Notes: a model not told the origin generated them from the letters alone. Shown: positions 44,801 to 56,556, numbered from the stretch's first letter. The stretch is 64,000 bases of DNA from Miscanthus floridulus (GCF_019320115.1 NC_089594.1:23491086-23555085); one strand, 5' to 3'. A program made the numbers and translations.

Positions 44801-45715
44801 CCTTAGGACCCGGGCTGAAGAAGCGATGGCCTCGGGCAAGGTCCTTGCTGGGCAGCTAGGGGCGGAGTAGAGTGCACACCAGCTGACGAAAGGCGCCTTG
44901 GATGAGGCCCTTAAGGTGGCTGAGGCCTCCCAGACCGAGGTTGTGGTCTAGAGGGGAAAGGCCGAGGGTGAGTCCTATTCCCCTCATTTTATTCGCTTTT
45001 CTTGTGTTCGCCCCCTAATTCCCTGGTGCGATGCAGAGCTGGGGAGAGAGGCTTCTAGGGTGGCCAAGGCTTCTCGGGTCGAGGCCCAGCACCTGAAGGA
45101 GAAGGTCGAGGCTTCTCAGGTTGAGGCCCAGTGCTGGACGGAGAAGGCCGAGGCCTCTCGGGTCAAGGCCCGACGGTGGAAGGAGAAGGCCAAGGGTGAG
45201 TCCCGTAGGCTTCCGTCCTTATTTGGCTTGTTTTCCTTTGCGCTCAACCCCATTCTGTTTCTTTTGGCGCAGAGCGGGAGAAGGAGGTCACTCGGGCAGC
45301 CGAGGCCTCTGTCACCATGTAGGCGGTGCTATAGACCGAGATCGAGGAGCACGATGTGCTAAAAAATGCCACCCGTATCGCTTGCGAGGCCTTGGAGGTC
45401 AAGGGGGTCCAGTCGGGTAGCTCCCTCGGGAGTCACCTGATTGCGTTGAGCGTCCAAGTGCACGAGCGGCTCCGAGGAGCGCTGCACACAGGCGTCAAGC
45501 GCGCGTTGGCCGTCATTGCCTCGCACTACATCATCGTTGACCTCCAAGCCATCAGTGATGGCTACGTCCTGCTTGATGATGACGAGGAGGCCGACGAGGC
45601 GGTTGCGAAGTTGGTGGAGGCGGCGGAGGGCCCCGGCATGGTGCTGGCCAAGCTATTTGAAGAGGAGGTGGTCCCTCCCTCGCCGTCCGTCGATGCTGGA
45701 GGTCCTGAGCCTTGA
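41884..45715 (+). pseudogene. Antisense accessory gene of the gypsy element (Transposase_28-type), six exons, disrupted
   Basis: From ATG 41884 the product begins MADNIVVIEVDPWG and has the block FVSFHEHGLGLPVDRF, PHYYGVELHNFNPNSI and FVAVCEGYLGI. This is the signature of the putative gypsy-type transposon protein family (PF04195) carried antisense in Tat elements. GT/AG introns can be placed at 42803-42887, 43520-43601, 44458-44537, 44968-45036 and 45196-45272 (the first acceptor reads TGTAG). The middle is low-complexity Ala/Glu; residues from about 45050 form coiled-coil repeats (EASRVEAQHLKEK and variants). About twelve in-frame TAG and three TAA codons, and one frameshift near 42690, inactivate it. 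The role of such proteins is not established. Confidence 0.8.
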
Positions 45716-46280
45716 CCTAGGCCCAAGAGGCCATGTAAATAGAATAGGGATTAACTTTGTATCGTAACGCTTGTGGCCGTCGAGGCCTTTTTTAAAGTAC
45801 TCGTGCTTCTTAATCGTTTTTCTTGTGTTTCTGAGCCTATGCCCTCTATTGTCTCTGATCAGATTTCTTTTGCAAAAAACTTCCTTGGAACCTAAGCCGC
45901 CCCTTGGGCAAAAGGTGCTGAGGGAGTGCCGTAGCCCGGGGGCATAGGCCGTCTCGCGACTCTACCGGCCTTCTGGCCCTGGAACAGACTTTCAGTCCTT
46001 GGGTTTTTTACAACCGATTCGTCAGAGCGTGCTAGAGAGTTTGGCATAGGAATTTTTTTGAAAAATGACTAAAAAATGGTGCGTGGGACTAAGGGGGGAG
46101 TCCCCCATCTAGCCCCCGAGGGAGGCTCGGTTCTGCAGAGGCAGAGCCGAGTCTCCCTTACGGTGTTATCGTATTACCGAGACCCACGATGGGCTCAGGG
46201 GGGTTTCTCGAAAAATTAGAACAACTAAAGAACGCTTCTTAATTGTATTTCGAGAAACAATGTATACAATGCTTGAAAAT

Positions 46281-47529
46281 TTAAGGGTAAAAGCGACGTA
46301 GCTGTTCTATGTTCCAAGCGTTGGTGAGGATTTTGCCCTTCTCGTTGGCTAGCTTGTAGGTCCCGAGCTTCAGCACTTGGGCGACGATGTATGGTCCTTC
46401 CCATGGCGGGGTAAGGTTGTGGCGGCCCTTGTTGCTCTGCCTCAACCTCAACACCAGGTCGCCTACCTTCAGGTCTTGGCTTTGAATGCACCGGGCTTGA
46501 TAGCACCGTAGGGCTTGCTAGTACTTGGCCGAATGCAGTAGCACAACATCTCGAGCTTCCTCTAGTTGGTCAAGGGCGTCCTCGCTGGTGGTGCGGTTAC
46601 TTTGCTCGTTGTAGGCCTGTAGCCTTGGGGGACCATATTCTAAGTCAGTGGGGAGGATGGCCTCGGCTCCATAGACCAGGAAGAAAGGTGTGAACCCCGT
46701 GGCTCGGTTTGGAGTGTTCCTTAGGCTCCTGATGACCGACAAGAGTTCGGTGAGCCATTTCTTGCCAAACTTCTTCAACTGGTTGTAAATTCTTGGCTTG
46801 AGGCCTTATAAGATCATGCCATTGGCACGTTCTACTTGGCCGTTTGTCCTTGGGTGTCCTATGGCCGACCAAGCCACATGGATGTGGTGATCATCGTAGA
46901 ATGTCAGGAATTTTTGGCCGGTGAACTGCGTCCCGTTGTCGGTGATGATGGTGTTCAGAACCCCGAACCTATGGATGATGTCGGTGAAGAATAGCACCGC
47001 TTGCTCGGATTTGATTGATTGGACGAGCCTCGATCCATTTGGAGAACTTATCGATTGCTACCAGTAGATGGGTGTAGCCCCCGGGGGCCTTTTGCAGAGG
47101 CCTGACCATGTCGAGCCCCCACACAGCAAACGGCCATGTAATGAGGATGGTTTGGAGGGCTTGGGCCGGGAGGTGCGTCTGCCGCGCATAGTACTGGTAT
47201 GCCTCACATGAGCGTACTAACTTGGTGGTGTCGGCAATCGTCGTCGGCCAGTAGAACCCTTGGCGGAAGGCATTTCTGATGAGCGTCCGAGGCGCCACAT
47301 GGTGCCCATAGGCCCCCACGTGCAAGTTCCAAAGTAGGGCTTGGCCCGCCTCAGTGGTGATGCATCGTTGGAGGACGTCGGATGGACTTTGCCTATACAA
47401 TTCGCTATTGCAGAGGACGTAAGTTTTGGCTTGTCGCGCAAGCCATCGGGCTTTGGTCCTGTCTGTAGGAAGCTCTCTCTGAGTGAGCCAATCAAGGAAC
47501 GGGACTCACCAGTCCATGCCCTGGTCGGT
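46281..47529 (-). pseudogene. Gypsy integrase
   Basis: Segments show an HHCC-like N-terminus (GAYGHHVAPRTL, C-x2-C degraded to CEAYQYYA). The catalytic core is present as GLDMVRPL (Asp), IITDNGTQF (Asp) and GQVERANG (Glu). The YGAEAILPTDLEYG block follows, and the C-terminus ends EQLRRFYP with a stop at 46281. It would insert the cDNA into host DNA. No chromodomain follows, as expected for Tat. TGA near 47505, TAA at 46806 and frame changes near 46990 break it. Confidence 0.85.
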
Positions 47530-48242
47530 CTAAGGAGGCTCCGTGTCAACTTCCATGACCTCAGGCTCGGTCGAAGGAGTCTCAGCGGTAGAGGGGGCGT
47601 CGAGCCCTGCGGTGGGTTCGGCCGGCGGGCCCTCTTCCGCTGTCGAGGTGTAATCGATGGAAGGCTTGTGGAGGTCTCTAGCAAAGACATTCGGGGGGAC
47701 CGGAGCCTGTGCCGACGCCATCTTTGCCAGTTCGTCCACGGCCTCGTTGTATTTCTGCGCGATGTGGTTGAGTTCGAGACCGTCGAACTTGTCTTCTAGG
47801 CGACATACCAACTTGTAGTATGCCTCCATTTTGGGGTCGAGGCAGTTTGACTCCTTCATGACTTGATCGACGACGAGCTGTGAGTCACCCCGGATGTCAA
47901 GACGTCGTACTCCAAGTTTGATGGCGATCTGCAAGCCGTTGACGAGGGCTTCGTACTCGGCTGCGTTGTTGGAGGCGGTGAAGTGGAGCCAAACCATATA
48001 GCGCATGTGTACTCCGAGGGGTGAGATGAAGAGCAGACCCACGCCTGCCTCAGTCTTCATCAGGGACCCGTCGAAGTACATGGTCCAGCACTCCGTCAGA
48101 ATTTGAGCAGGTGGTAGTTGGGTGTCGGTCCACTCAGCCACAAAATCGGCCAAGACCTAAGACTTAATTGCTTTCCGAGGCGCAAAAGTCAAGGCTTCCC
48201 CATGAGTTCGACGACCCACTTGGCTATCCTACCCGAGGCCTC
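47530..48242 (-). pseudogene. Gypsy RNase H
   Basis: The frame ending at the stop at 47530 shows MYFDGSLMKTEAGVG (Asp), NNAAEYEALVNGL (Glu) and DIRGDSQLVV (Asp), the acidic residues of RNase H that removes RNA from the RNA-DNA hybrid. A TAG at 48157 and a frameshift near 48205 separate it from the RT. Confidence 0.85.
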
Positions 48243-49519
48243 TCAGTTATGGATTATCTCTCCCAAGGGGAAAGACGACACCATGGTTACTAGGTGTGAC
48301 TCAAAGTAGTGACGCAGCTTGCGCCGAGCCAAGACTACGGCGTAGATCAGCTTCTGGATGTGGGGGTAGCGCGTTTTGGTCTCAGAGAGCACTTCGCTGA
48401 TGAAGTAAACAAGTTGTTGGATGGGTAAAGCGTGCCCCTCTTCCTGCCTCTCTACTACCATGGCCGCGCTAACCACTTGGGTCATCGCGGCGACATAGAG
48501 TAAGAGGGCCTCATCCCTGGCCAGTGGTACCAGAATGGGAGGATTGGTGAGCAGTGCCTTGAGCTTGGCGAGGGCTTCTTCGGCCTTGGGGGTCCAAGAA
48601 AAGCGTTTGGATTTCCTCAAGAGGCGATACAGAGGCAAGCCTTTTTCGCCAAGGCATGAGATGAAGCGGCTCAGGGCCGCAAGGCATCCCATGACCCTCT
48701 GCACTCCCTTGAGGTCTCGGATTGGTCCCATGCTGGTCACGGCTGAGACCTTTTCCGGGTTGGCCTCGACGCCGTGTTCCGAGACTATGAATCCCAAGAG
48801 CATGCCTTGGGGGACCCCGAACACACACTTCTTGGGGTTGAGCTTGATGCCCTTCTCTCTAAGGCATTTGAAGGCTATCTCCAGGTCATCGACGAGATCC
48901 CTGGCCCTTCTAGACTTGACCACGATGTCATCCACGTAGGCCTCGATGGTTCGCCCGATGTGCTCGCCAAAGACCTAGGTCATGCACCACTGGTATGTGG
49001 CCCCTATGTTTCTGAGGCCGAAAGGCATAGTCACATAGCAGTACATGCCGAATGGAGTGATGAAAGAAGTTGCGAGCTGGTCAAACTCTTTCATCTTGAT
49101 TTGATGGTAACCGGAATACGCATCAAGGAAAGATAAGGTCTCGCATCCCGCAGTGGAGTCAACGATTTGGTCGATTTGAGGTAATGGGAAGGGGACTTTC
49201 GAATAGGCTTTATTCAAACCGGTGTAGTCTACACACATCCTCCACTTTCCATTTTTCTTCTTGACTAACACAGGGTTAGCCAACCACTCTGGATGGGATA
49301 CTTCCTTGATGAATCTAGTGCCAAGAGTTTCTACACCTCCTTGCCGATGGTCCTGTGCTTTTCCTTGTCGAATCAGCATAGGCGCTGCTTCACCGGTCTG
49401 GAGCCAGCCCGGATGTCCAAGGCGTGCTCGGTGACCTCCCTCGATATGCCCGGCATGTCCGAGGGACTCCATGCGAACATATCAGCATTCGCGCGGAGAA
49501 AGTCGACGAGCACGGCTTC
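48243..49519 (-). pseudogene. Gypsy reverse transcriptase
   Basis: Conserved blocks are VKKKNGKWRMCVDYTGLNKA, FLDAYSGYHQI, FGLRNIGATYQ and the catalytic EAYVDDIVVKS, then GFIVSEHGVEANPEK and FSWTPKAEEAL of the connection domain. Stops are TAG at 49331 and 48975 (immediately before VFGEHIG) and TGA at 48243; a frameshift lies near 49320. Confidence 0.9.
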
Positions 49520-50575
49520 CTATTTGGTGTTGAGGGTGGCGCTGATCCTCAGCACTCGGTCGTCGGGGCAGGCGGGGTCGATGGGGACGAGCTTGATGGC
49601 CTCCGCGGGCTCGAACGTCCCTGCGCGACGCTTGGAGTCAGGTGCCTCGCTACTGAGCCGGTCAAGGTTGGCGATGAGGGTCTCGGCCTCCACGAGAGCC
49701 TCAGCGTACTCGATGCACTCGATGTCGCAGTCGTATGCATGCTCGTATGTAGACTCAATCATGATGACATCGTTGGGACCCGGCATCTTGAGCTTGAGGT
49801 AGGTGTAGTTGGGGACTGCCATGAACTTGGCGTAACACAGCCACCCCAGGATAGCGTGGTAGGTTCCCCTGAATCCAACCACCTCGAAGGTAAGGACCTC
49901 CTTGCGGTAGTTGGAGGGGGTGCCGAAGCAAACGGGAAGGTCGATGCGTCCGAGGGGTCGCGTGTGTTTCCCCAGCACGATGCCGTGGAAAGGCGCGGCG
50001 TCACCCCGGAGCCGTGATCGGTCGAGCTCCAGGAGCTCCAGGAGCTCTAGGGTGTTGGCATAGAGGACGTTGAGGCCGCTGCCTCCGTCCATCAATACCT
50101 TGGTGAGTCGGGTGTTGCCGATGATCGGGTCAACAACAAGCGGGTACTGCCCGGGATTCGGGATGTGGTTAGGGTGGTCATCCTGATCGAAGGTGATCGC
50201 CTCCCAAGACCAGTCGAGGTATCGGGGAGTGGCCACCTTAACCAAGAAGACCTCTTGGTGTTCCCTCTTTCGCTGGCGCGCCGTAAGGCACGCCGAGGGT
50301 CCGCCAAAGATCATGAAGGCGTTGTGTACCTCGGGGAACCCATCGTCCTTGTCATCGTCCCGGTCGTCGACGCCCCTCTTCTTGGCATCGTCATCGGGGA
50401 GCCCGAGCATGGCGTAGTAACGCCGGAGCATGGTGCAATCTTCGAGGGCATGCCTCACTGGGCCCTGGTGGTAAGGGTAGGGCTTTTTCAGCATGTCGTC
50501 AAAGAGCCTGGGGCCCCTAGGGCCTTGAGGGTTCTTGCGCTCTGCGGCCGTGACTAGATCGGCCTCAAGGATCTC
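49520..50575 (-). pseudogene. Gypsy gag C-terminus and aspartic protease
   Basis: This open frame of about 350 codons includes the gag-end motif HALEDCTMLRRYYA and a retroviral-type aspartic protease with VLMDGGSGLNVLYA as the active-site loop and a later LGWLCYAKFMAVPNYTYLKL block. It is bounded by TAG at 50576 and at 49520. Confidence 0.85.
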
Positions 50576-52367
50576 CTACTTCCCCTGGTGACCCTTTTTC
50601 TTTTTCTTGGGGAGGTGGGGAGCCGAGGCCCCAAGGGCCTCGTCCCTCCGCTTTCCCTTGGAGTCGCTGTCGGGGAAGATGGCCCCCACGGCCTCTTCGC
50701 CCAAGGCGAAGCTGGTGGTGATGTCGAGGAGTGCAGCAGCCGAGCTTGGCACGTTCTGGCCTAACTCTCGGACCAAGTCTTGGCAGGTGGTGCCGGAGAG
50801 GAAAGCTTGGATGATTTCTGAGTCGCCGGTGCTAGGCAGCTCGGTGCACTGTTTGGAGAAGCGCTGGATGAAGTCTCGGAGAGACTCGTTCGGTTTCTGG
50901 CGACAGCTCTTAAGGTCCTAGGAGTTTTTGGGGCTCACGTACGTGCCCTGGAAATTCCCGACGAAGACCCTGACCAAGTCGCGCTAGTCGTGGATCTATA
51001 AGGGAGGAAGGTGTTTGAGCCAGGCTCGCGCCGAGTCTGACAAGAGCAAGGGGAGGTTGCGGATGATGAGCAGGTCATCGTCCGTGCCGCCTAGTTGACA
51101 AGCCAGGTGGTAATCGGCCAGCCAAAGCTCAGGGTTGGTTTCGCCGCTATACTTCATGAGGTTGGCCGGTTGCCGAAACCGAGTCGGGAAATGAGCAGCG
51201 CGGATGGCCCTGCTAAAGACTCGAGGGCCAGGCGGTTTAGGAGAAGGGCTGCGGTCCTCCTCACTATCATAATGGCCACCTCGGTGTGGATGGTAGCCCC
51301 GGGCGGCCCCTTCATTGTCGTGGCGTCGTCGCCTGCTGACCACCTCGTGGTCACCCTACACCTCGTGTCGGTTGCTGAGGCGGTCGAGCAGCAAGGGGAC
51401 CCTGTGGGCTATCAGTGCCCGAGCAAGCTCAGGACGAACTGAGGCTTCCCTATCCTACCGAGGCGGTGCCATGGGAAGGTCCGAGGCGCCTCTGAGCCGT
51501 CGGGAGGCGGAACTCTTGGCTTGCTGCACCGCGGTGGTCTCGAGGAGATCCCGGAGCTCGCCGCGGACCCACCGCCCCTCCGTGGTAGAGGGCTCGGGCA
51601 TCGTGTGGACTAGCATCGCCACAGCCATGACATTCTGGCTAGCGCGATTGAAGATTGGGGGTTGCTCACTCCCTTCGTCATCGTGGATGCGGTGGTGGAC
51701 ATCGCGGGCCCTCCGTCGGGCTCCTCCGCCATCGCCGCGACCTCGCTGCTCCTGCTCGAGAGTGTCTCGAAGCTACTGTAGGAGGAGTCGGTCTTGTTCG
51801 ACCTTGGCCTAGAGCTCACGGAGCTGTTCCAGGTCCGGGCGTTGAGGTTGTGCGGGGGCAAGGTTCCCGTTCCGCGCTACTGGTGGGACAACGCGCGCCT
51901 GCCCCTGGCAAAGCGGGGAATGGTTGCTTGCCCCCTCGTCCTCCTCGCCCGCCCTTGGCATCCCGAGCCCGATGTGGAAACACTCGCGAGTGGGGGTCGT
52001 GAGTGCCTTCACCGTCGGAGTCAGAGTAGCCGAAGCAGTAGTCACTCGCAGCCAAGAAGCGGCGCATGGCTTCAGGGTTGCAGAGTCCGGAGAAATCTGC
52101 TCCAGCCCACGCCTCGTCCTCCTCCGAGGACTCAGCGTGGGCGTGGGTTGAAGCCGTGGTGTCGAAGTCGAGGGCAAAGCGCTGGCGGCGTCCTGAGGGA
52201 TCCACGTGAGCGGAAGCGTAGGCATAAGCGTAGGAGGCGGCGGCATTTCTCAACCCGAAGGGGTATGGGGATGGTGCCATCGTCGGGCTCTGCTTCGCCG
52301 GAGTTGGCTCCTCAGGGAGTGGTGGGGCAGAGCTTGATGACGGGGCGTCGCCGCACGCCGCCGGCAT
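50576..52367 (-). pseudogene. Gypsy gag, N-terminal and capsid parts
   Basis: A likely start is the Met at 52367. The capsid region reads PANLMKYSGETNPELWLADYH, RNLPLLLSDSARAWLKHLPP and SLRDFIQRFSKQCTELP, typical of plant gypsy gag (retrotransposon gag domain). TAG codons at 51810, 51773, 51455, 51356, 50996, 50984, 50918 and 50576 interrupt it. The protein would form the particle around element RNA. Confidence 0.85.
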
Positions 52368-52736
52368 TTTTCCCCTATCCAGGCTCAGGCTAGACAGGTC
52401 CCCAACCAGGGACCTTGTGCCAACAGCTGGGCGTGGGATACCGGTGGGGCGTGGCGTGTCGCCCTAGGTTTGCGCAGTGTCAGGGTGGTCCCGTCCGCGT
52501 CGCGCTTGTTGGGCGTGACGGGGACGGCGGCCCTAGCGCCGCCTGCGCCTGGGCTGCTGGTGTGTGACGTCATCATCGGTCGGTGGGGCTCGGGGTGTGA
52601 GGAGCACCATGTCATACTCAGATCCTAGAGACATGAACTCTAGGCTCCCGAACCAGATCACCGTGCCGAGACATAGCGGTCGTACGGGGTCTACCATCCG
52701 AAACTTGTTGGGATGACGAAGCTGACACGCAGAGTC

Positions 52737-52754
52737 CCCTACCTGGCGCGCCAA
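52737..52754 (-). other. Primer-binding site of the gypsy element
   Basis: On the minus strand, directly after the 5' LTR, TGGCGCGCCAGGTAGGGG follows two bases. This is the usual place and type of primer site in Tat-group elements; the tRNA was not identified. Confidence 0.7.
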
Positions 52755-52755
52755 C

Positions 52756-54115
52756 TATCGGTGTTTTGGACCGGCGAGTCCTCAACCAACTAGTAAATTT
52801 ATACTGCGTGTTCCCAATTCCGGATGGTGATGCAAAGAGACATAAGGTTTATACTGGTTCGGGCAATGGGCGCCCTACGTCCAGTCTGAGAGTTCGATCT
52901 TGTATTCCTTGCACCGAAATGCTCATAGTAGGGGGTTACAAGCAGGGCGAGAGAGGGAGCTGGTCCCAGGTCTCTGCGTGGAGCGACGTGGATTGCTTGA
53001 GATGTCGATCTCAAGCAGCGAGGAAGCGTGTGCGTTATAGAGTGTCGAGTGTGTGTTCGTCTATCTCTTGAGAGCGTGAGCCCGTCTCGTAGGCCTAATC
53101 GTAAGCTTCCGATCCCCCTGAAACGGCCCTGGTCCCTCCCTTTTATAGTTGAAGGGGGGGACAAGGGTGATACATGCGCTAGCTACACGGCGTCGTGCGA
53201 ACGGAGGCGGCATGTTCGAGCCCTGTAGCCTGTTCCTGCGGCGGCGTGGTCGATGGAGTGGTCCCGTCCTTGAAGTACTGGGGCGACGCGCTGGTCACAT
53301 CCGATCCTGTGCGTCGTGGGGCTCCAGTGTCATCTTGAAGCGGGGCGTGGCGGTCGACGTGCCGGTCACTATGGGTTGACTGCGCGGGAAGCCGAGGCTC
53401 GGTTGGTTCCGAGGCCGAGCCATCGTGAGAGGCTCGGCAGACGTGAATCCCTAGGTTGCCGAGACCCTGAAGTATATTGCCGAGGCTCGCGGGGGAGCAG
53501 TAGGTCCCGTGTGCTGATTCCGAGGCTATGACGACCCGGACTTGACTTCCCATGTCGCGTTGTTCCTGGGGCAGGGGTTAGGTGGCACAGTGTAGTGCAA
53601 GCGCTGATCGTGGGCACAGCACCAAGAGCACAGTGGCCGGTAACCCTACCCCGTCCTGTCCTGGACGGTATGGCGTTGATGTGACCTCCCGTCTCGTCGG
53701 CCGTTCCGCAGTGTCGAGCCGCCGTTCGGCTGATTTTGCGGAAGTAGTTGGCGCATTAATGGGACGTGACGCCTGGTCGGGGAGGCTGGTCGAGGCAGAA
53801 GCGATGGGTTGTTGCCGAGCCGGCCTCGAGCGATACGGAGAATCGACATCTCGTCCGAGGCTTTACGCGCGGGGCCTCGGGCGAGACGGAGAATCGGTTC
53901 CCCGTCGAGGCCTCCCGTGCGAGGCCTTGCGCGAGGCGGAGATTTGGCAGGCCGTCGAGGCCTTCCGCGCGAGGCCGAGAGCGAGGCGGAGAGTCGAGGG
54001 GCTCGGACGAGGCCGGGGGTTTAACCAATGGCTTACCTTCTGGCTTTGTTTTTTATGGGGTTTAAGTGGTTCTTTCGGTATACGCTCGGGGTACCCCGTT
54101 TTATGGTATCCGACA
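52756..54115 (-). repeat. 5' LTR of the gypsy element
   Basis: On the plus strand it reads TATCGGTGTTTTGGACCGG to GGTATCCGACA, followed by CCATA. The CCGACA end suggests the other terminus was originally TGTCGG. Confidence 0.92.
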
Positions 54116-54120
54116 CCATA

Positions 54121-54479
54121 ATTCCCGAAATAAACTGAGTTGCTATATTTTCTTCCGATGCTCCTCTGTGGATTTATGTTCACATTCATATATCGCATAT
54201 ATGCAATAGCCCTTAGCTAGCTTTCTTTTTTTTTAAAAAAAACTCTGTGCATTTCATTACTAATAAACGGATCCAGCCAAATCGTCGGTCACCAAAACCT
54301 CAATCGCTTGAGGTACATATATCATCCCAAGTGGATATTTGTCCACTGAGCAAAGCACAACTAAAAGCAGTTAAGTTAATTATGAGCTACCTTATTACAA
54401 TTTACAATCACGTACGCTTGCACACACTAACTTTACAGAATACAAAATCAAGACTCAACATAACATGCTTGATCTCAGT
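54121..54479. other. Gene-free stretch
   Basis: AT-rich DNA with poly-A/T; no gene or element boundary was found. Confidence 0.45.
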
Positions 54480-54770
54480 AATAATCCCGCCTCCGGTTGC
54501 AGATAGTCTGTAGGAGTCCTCCATCCGTCAGTGCTGCTTTGACAAGGGTTGCATCCGTCTCTACACATACACACGCGCGCCATCTCCAGTCTTGCTGTTT
54601 CCTGCATTCCTGCCTGGCACGCCAAGAGTTCCGCGTGGAAAGCATCAAGAAGGAATTCCTCCCGTCCTACACAGTACACACACCTTCCCTCACCACTCGG
54701 CCTCGCTCATCTCTAATCCACAACCCCCTTGTCAGCAAGTAGCGCTGTCAAAAGCCCCATCAGAGTTGAT
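54480..54770 (-). pseudogene. RNase H-like (RVT_3) domain fragment
   Basis: Minus-strand frames show ELKINSDGAFD, then IRDERGRVVREG, DAFHAELLACQAGMQETA and an ETDATLVKAAL-like segment, the order of acidic motifs in plant RVT_3 RNase H domains. The pieces lie in different frames, so small indels have broken it. It may be the remains of a LINE or of a retrotransposon-derived gene. A small MITE lies directly upstream. Confidence 0.65.
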
Positions 54771-54797
54771 TTTCAGTTCCCCAGCGCACGGGTCTTT

Positions 54798-54917
54798 AGC
54801 TTGTTCGCTTGCTCGTAAACGATCGTAAATTTCCAGCCGGGAACAGTATTTTTCTCTCACACCAAACCAGCCAGCAGTAAATAATCCACGATACGATACG
54901 GCCTCCCGAACAGGCTG
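54798..54917. mobile_element. Short MITE (GTTCGCTTGCTCGTAAACG family)
   Basis: GCTTGTTCGCTTGCTCGTAAA at the left and a decayed CGAACAGGCT at the right bracket AAATTTCCAGCCGGGAACAG and CACCAAACCAGCCAGCAGTAA, the core of a small MITE family common in grasses. TTA precedes it; the right duplication is unclear. Confidence 0.6.
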
Positions 54918-55129
54918 TTTGCCAGTGGCTTCTGACAATTATCCGACAACAGGCTGTTGACTTTGAGCTTCAAAATCAACCTCCGTTGTCCCTTTTGCGG
55001 ACAACGCTTCTGCATGCTAGCCTGCCTCTTATTACAGCTTCGAGGTTATATTCAGCTCTCTCCAAAGCTTCTTCACTTGTTTGACCCATACCAGCCTCGA
55101 ACCGAAACCCTCCAGAGCATCTGGTGCAT

Positions 55130-55137
55130 TATAAATA
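55130..55137 (+). promoter_or_regulatory. TATA box of the RIP-like gene
   Basis: TATAAATA lies about 93 bases before the ATG at 55230, a normal plant spacing, with a C/T-rich leader between. Confidence 0.7.
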
Positions 55138-55229
55138 CGCCCCTTGGGCGCCGGCCTCTCTCCACTCTCCTCCTGCGAACCCAGGCACTCACCATAGTTC
55201 CCAGTCCCTTGTGCGCGCTAGCTAAAGCA

Positions 55230-56452
55230 ATGCGCACCATGAGTCTCAGCCTCACCGTGGCGATGCTCCTCGTGGTCGCCGGCCACGTCGCGCAGCCGGC
55301 GTGGGGCGACGCATCCCTGGGCAACTCCACCATGCCCGTCGTCGAGGACTCGAGGTCGAGGCGCAGCTCCCCAGGAAGACGACGCTGGCGCCCGGCAACG
55401 GCATCATGTGGTGGCCCGGCAACAACGTGTCTGCGTGCCTTAGACCCCGACATTATCAAGTATGTAGGATACGATCGATCGAGTTCTACTTGTATCCTAT
55501 CCATCCCTCTTTGCATTGCATTGTTTGCCTGCGGGCGGGAGCTTCTTTCTACTACTCGAGCTTTATACTTAATTACCTAGCTACTAGTTTTTGTCCCCGC
55601 CTAGCCTGCTGCTGTCAATTTTCTAATTTCTGCCGCCGGCGTTCGTTCGTTCATGTGCAGGACCACCATCGTCTCAGACTCCTTCGACCTCATAACAAGC
55701 ACCAGGGACAAGTACATGGCCTTCATGTCCGATTTGGACTACCACGTGAACGCCACCATGCTGTTCTCGGGCCGCAAAACCTCGGACACGCGCCGGCGAC
55801 CTGGTTCATGCTCACCTTGACCGGCCTCGGCGGCGACCGCCTTATTTTCTTCATGAGGTCCGACAATTTGTACATATCAGGATTCTTGAACAAGCACGGC
55901 TTCTTTTCGTTCAAGCCTCAGGATGGCCATTACGGGATTCCCGGATCCACTGTCCTCTCGTTCGGCGGGGGCTATAAGGACTTCTTCGGAGAAGGCGTCG
56001 GCGCTCGTGGTCTTCTCAATGTGAGGATCAACATGGGTATGGCGGTACTGTACCACAGCGTCCTCGCCAACTTCCATGGCGGTGGAGCAGACGACCAACA
56101 CCTCAAGATCCCATCGGCGTTCTTCGTCCTCATCATCTCAGAGGCGGAGCGCTTCATTACACTCCGGCTCGCTGTGTCTCTTCTCTGGGCCAGCACAACG
56201 CCGCGCAGCATTGACGCCAAGTATTCACCGCAGACGTACTACATCGACCTCGTCGTCAACTGGCGGACTTTTTCCTGTGCAATACTGAGCTGGAATGAAC
56301 ATGGTCAGGCCAGGGGTGCCTGGGCTCGAAACGTTGAGGCCACAAGGATCACAAAATTTGATGTCCATACCCCCGAAAGCGCCATAGCCATGTTGAACCC
56401 CATCCTCCAGCCAGCGCGCTCTAGATGCACCTGGACGCCAATTAGGCCATAA
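55230..56452 (+). pseudogene. Ribosome-inactivating-protein-like gene, two exons, frame broken
   Basis: The ATG at 55230 starts a hydrophobic signal-peptide-like N-terminus (LTVAMLLVVAGHVAQPAWG). A good intron (GTATGT at 55459 to GTGCAG at 55660) joins exon 1 to a RIP-like N-terminal segment. The rest of exon 2 has the family's DNLYISGFLNKHG strand and, at about 56141-56152, a SEAERF helix with the Glu and Arg expected at the rRNA N-glycosylase site, then NWRTFS. RIPs remove one adenine from 28S rRNA. The exon 1 frame stops at TGA 55818; the remainder lies in another frame to the stop at 56450-56452, so a small indel near 55795 breaks it. Part of exon 1 also looks protein-like in a second frame. 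Pseudogene or sequencing error cannot be separated here. Confidence 0.75.
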
Positions 56453-56550
56453 TCCTATGTGTGCTTGCTTCCGACGACAGCAGCGGCGCAGCTGTAATTT
56501 GCTGCTGAGTGAGTATGTATGCTCTTCGTAGAGCGAATGATAATTAAGTA

Positions 56551-56556
56551 AATAAA
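56551..56556 (+). terminator. Polyadenylation signal of the RIP-like gene
   Basis: AATAAA about 100 bases after the stop codon fits a plant near-upstream polyadenylation element. Confidence 0.5.

Larger units (their letters stand above)
38288..54115 (-). mobile_element. Complete Tat-lineage Ty3/gypsy retrotransposon, 15.8 kb
   Basis: LTRs of 1357 bp (38288-39644) and 1360 bp (52756-54115) enclose 13.1 kb and are flanked by perfect CCATA duplications (38283-38287, 54116-54120). Gag-pol lies on the minus strand in the order gag, protease, RT, RNase H, integrase. A long spacer after integrase carries an oppositely oriented spliced gene. This layout, the primer site and the large size fit the Tat group. 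Stops and several frameshifts make gag-pol inactive. Both LTRs start TA instead of TG. Confidence 0.93.

Noticed and set aside
49424..50557. Plus-strand frames of 197 and 130 codons over the gypsy protease
   Set aside because: The opposite strand has the DGGS protease loop and gag end in one long frame; the plus frames are shadows.
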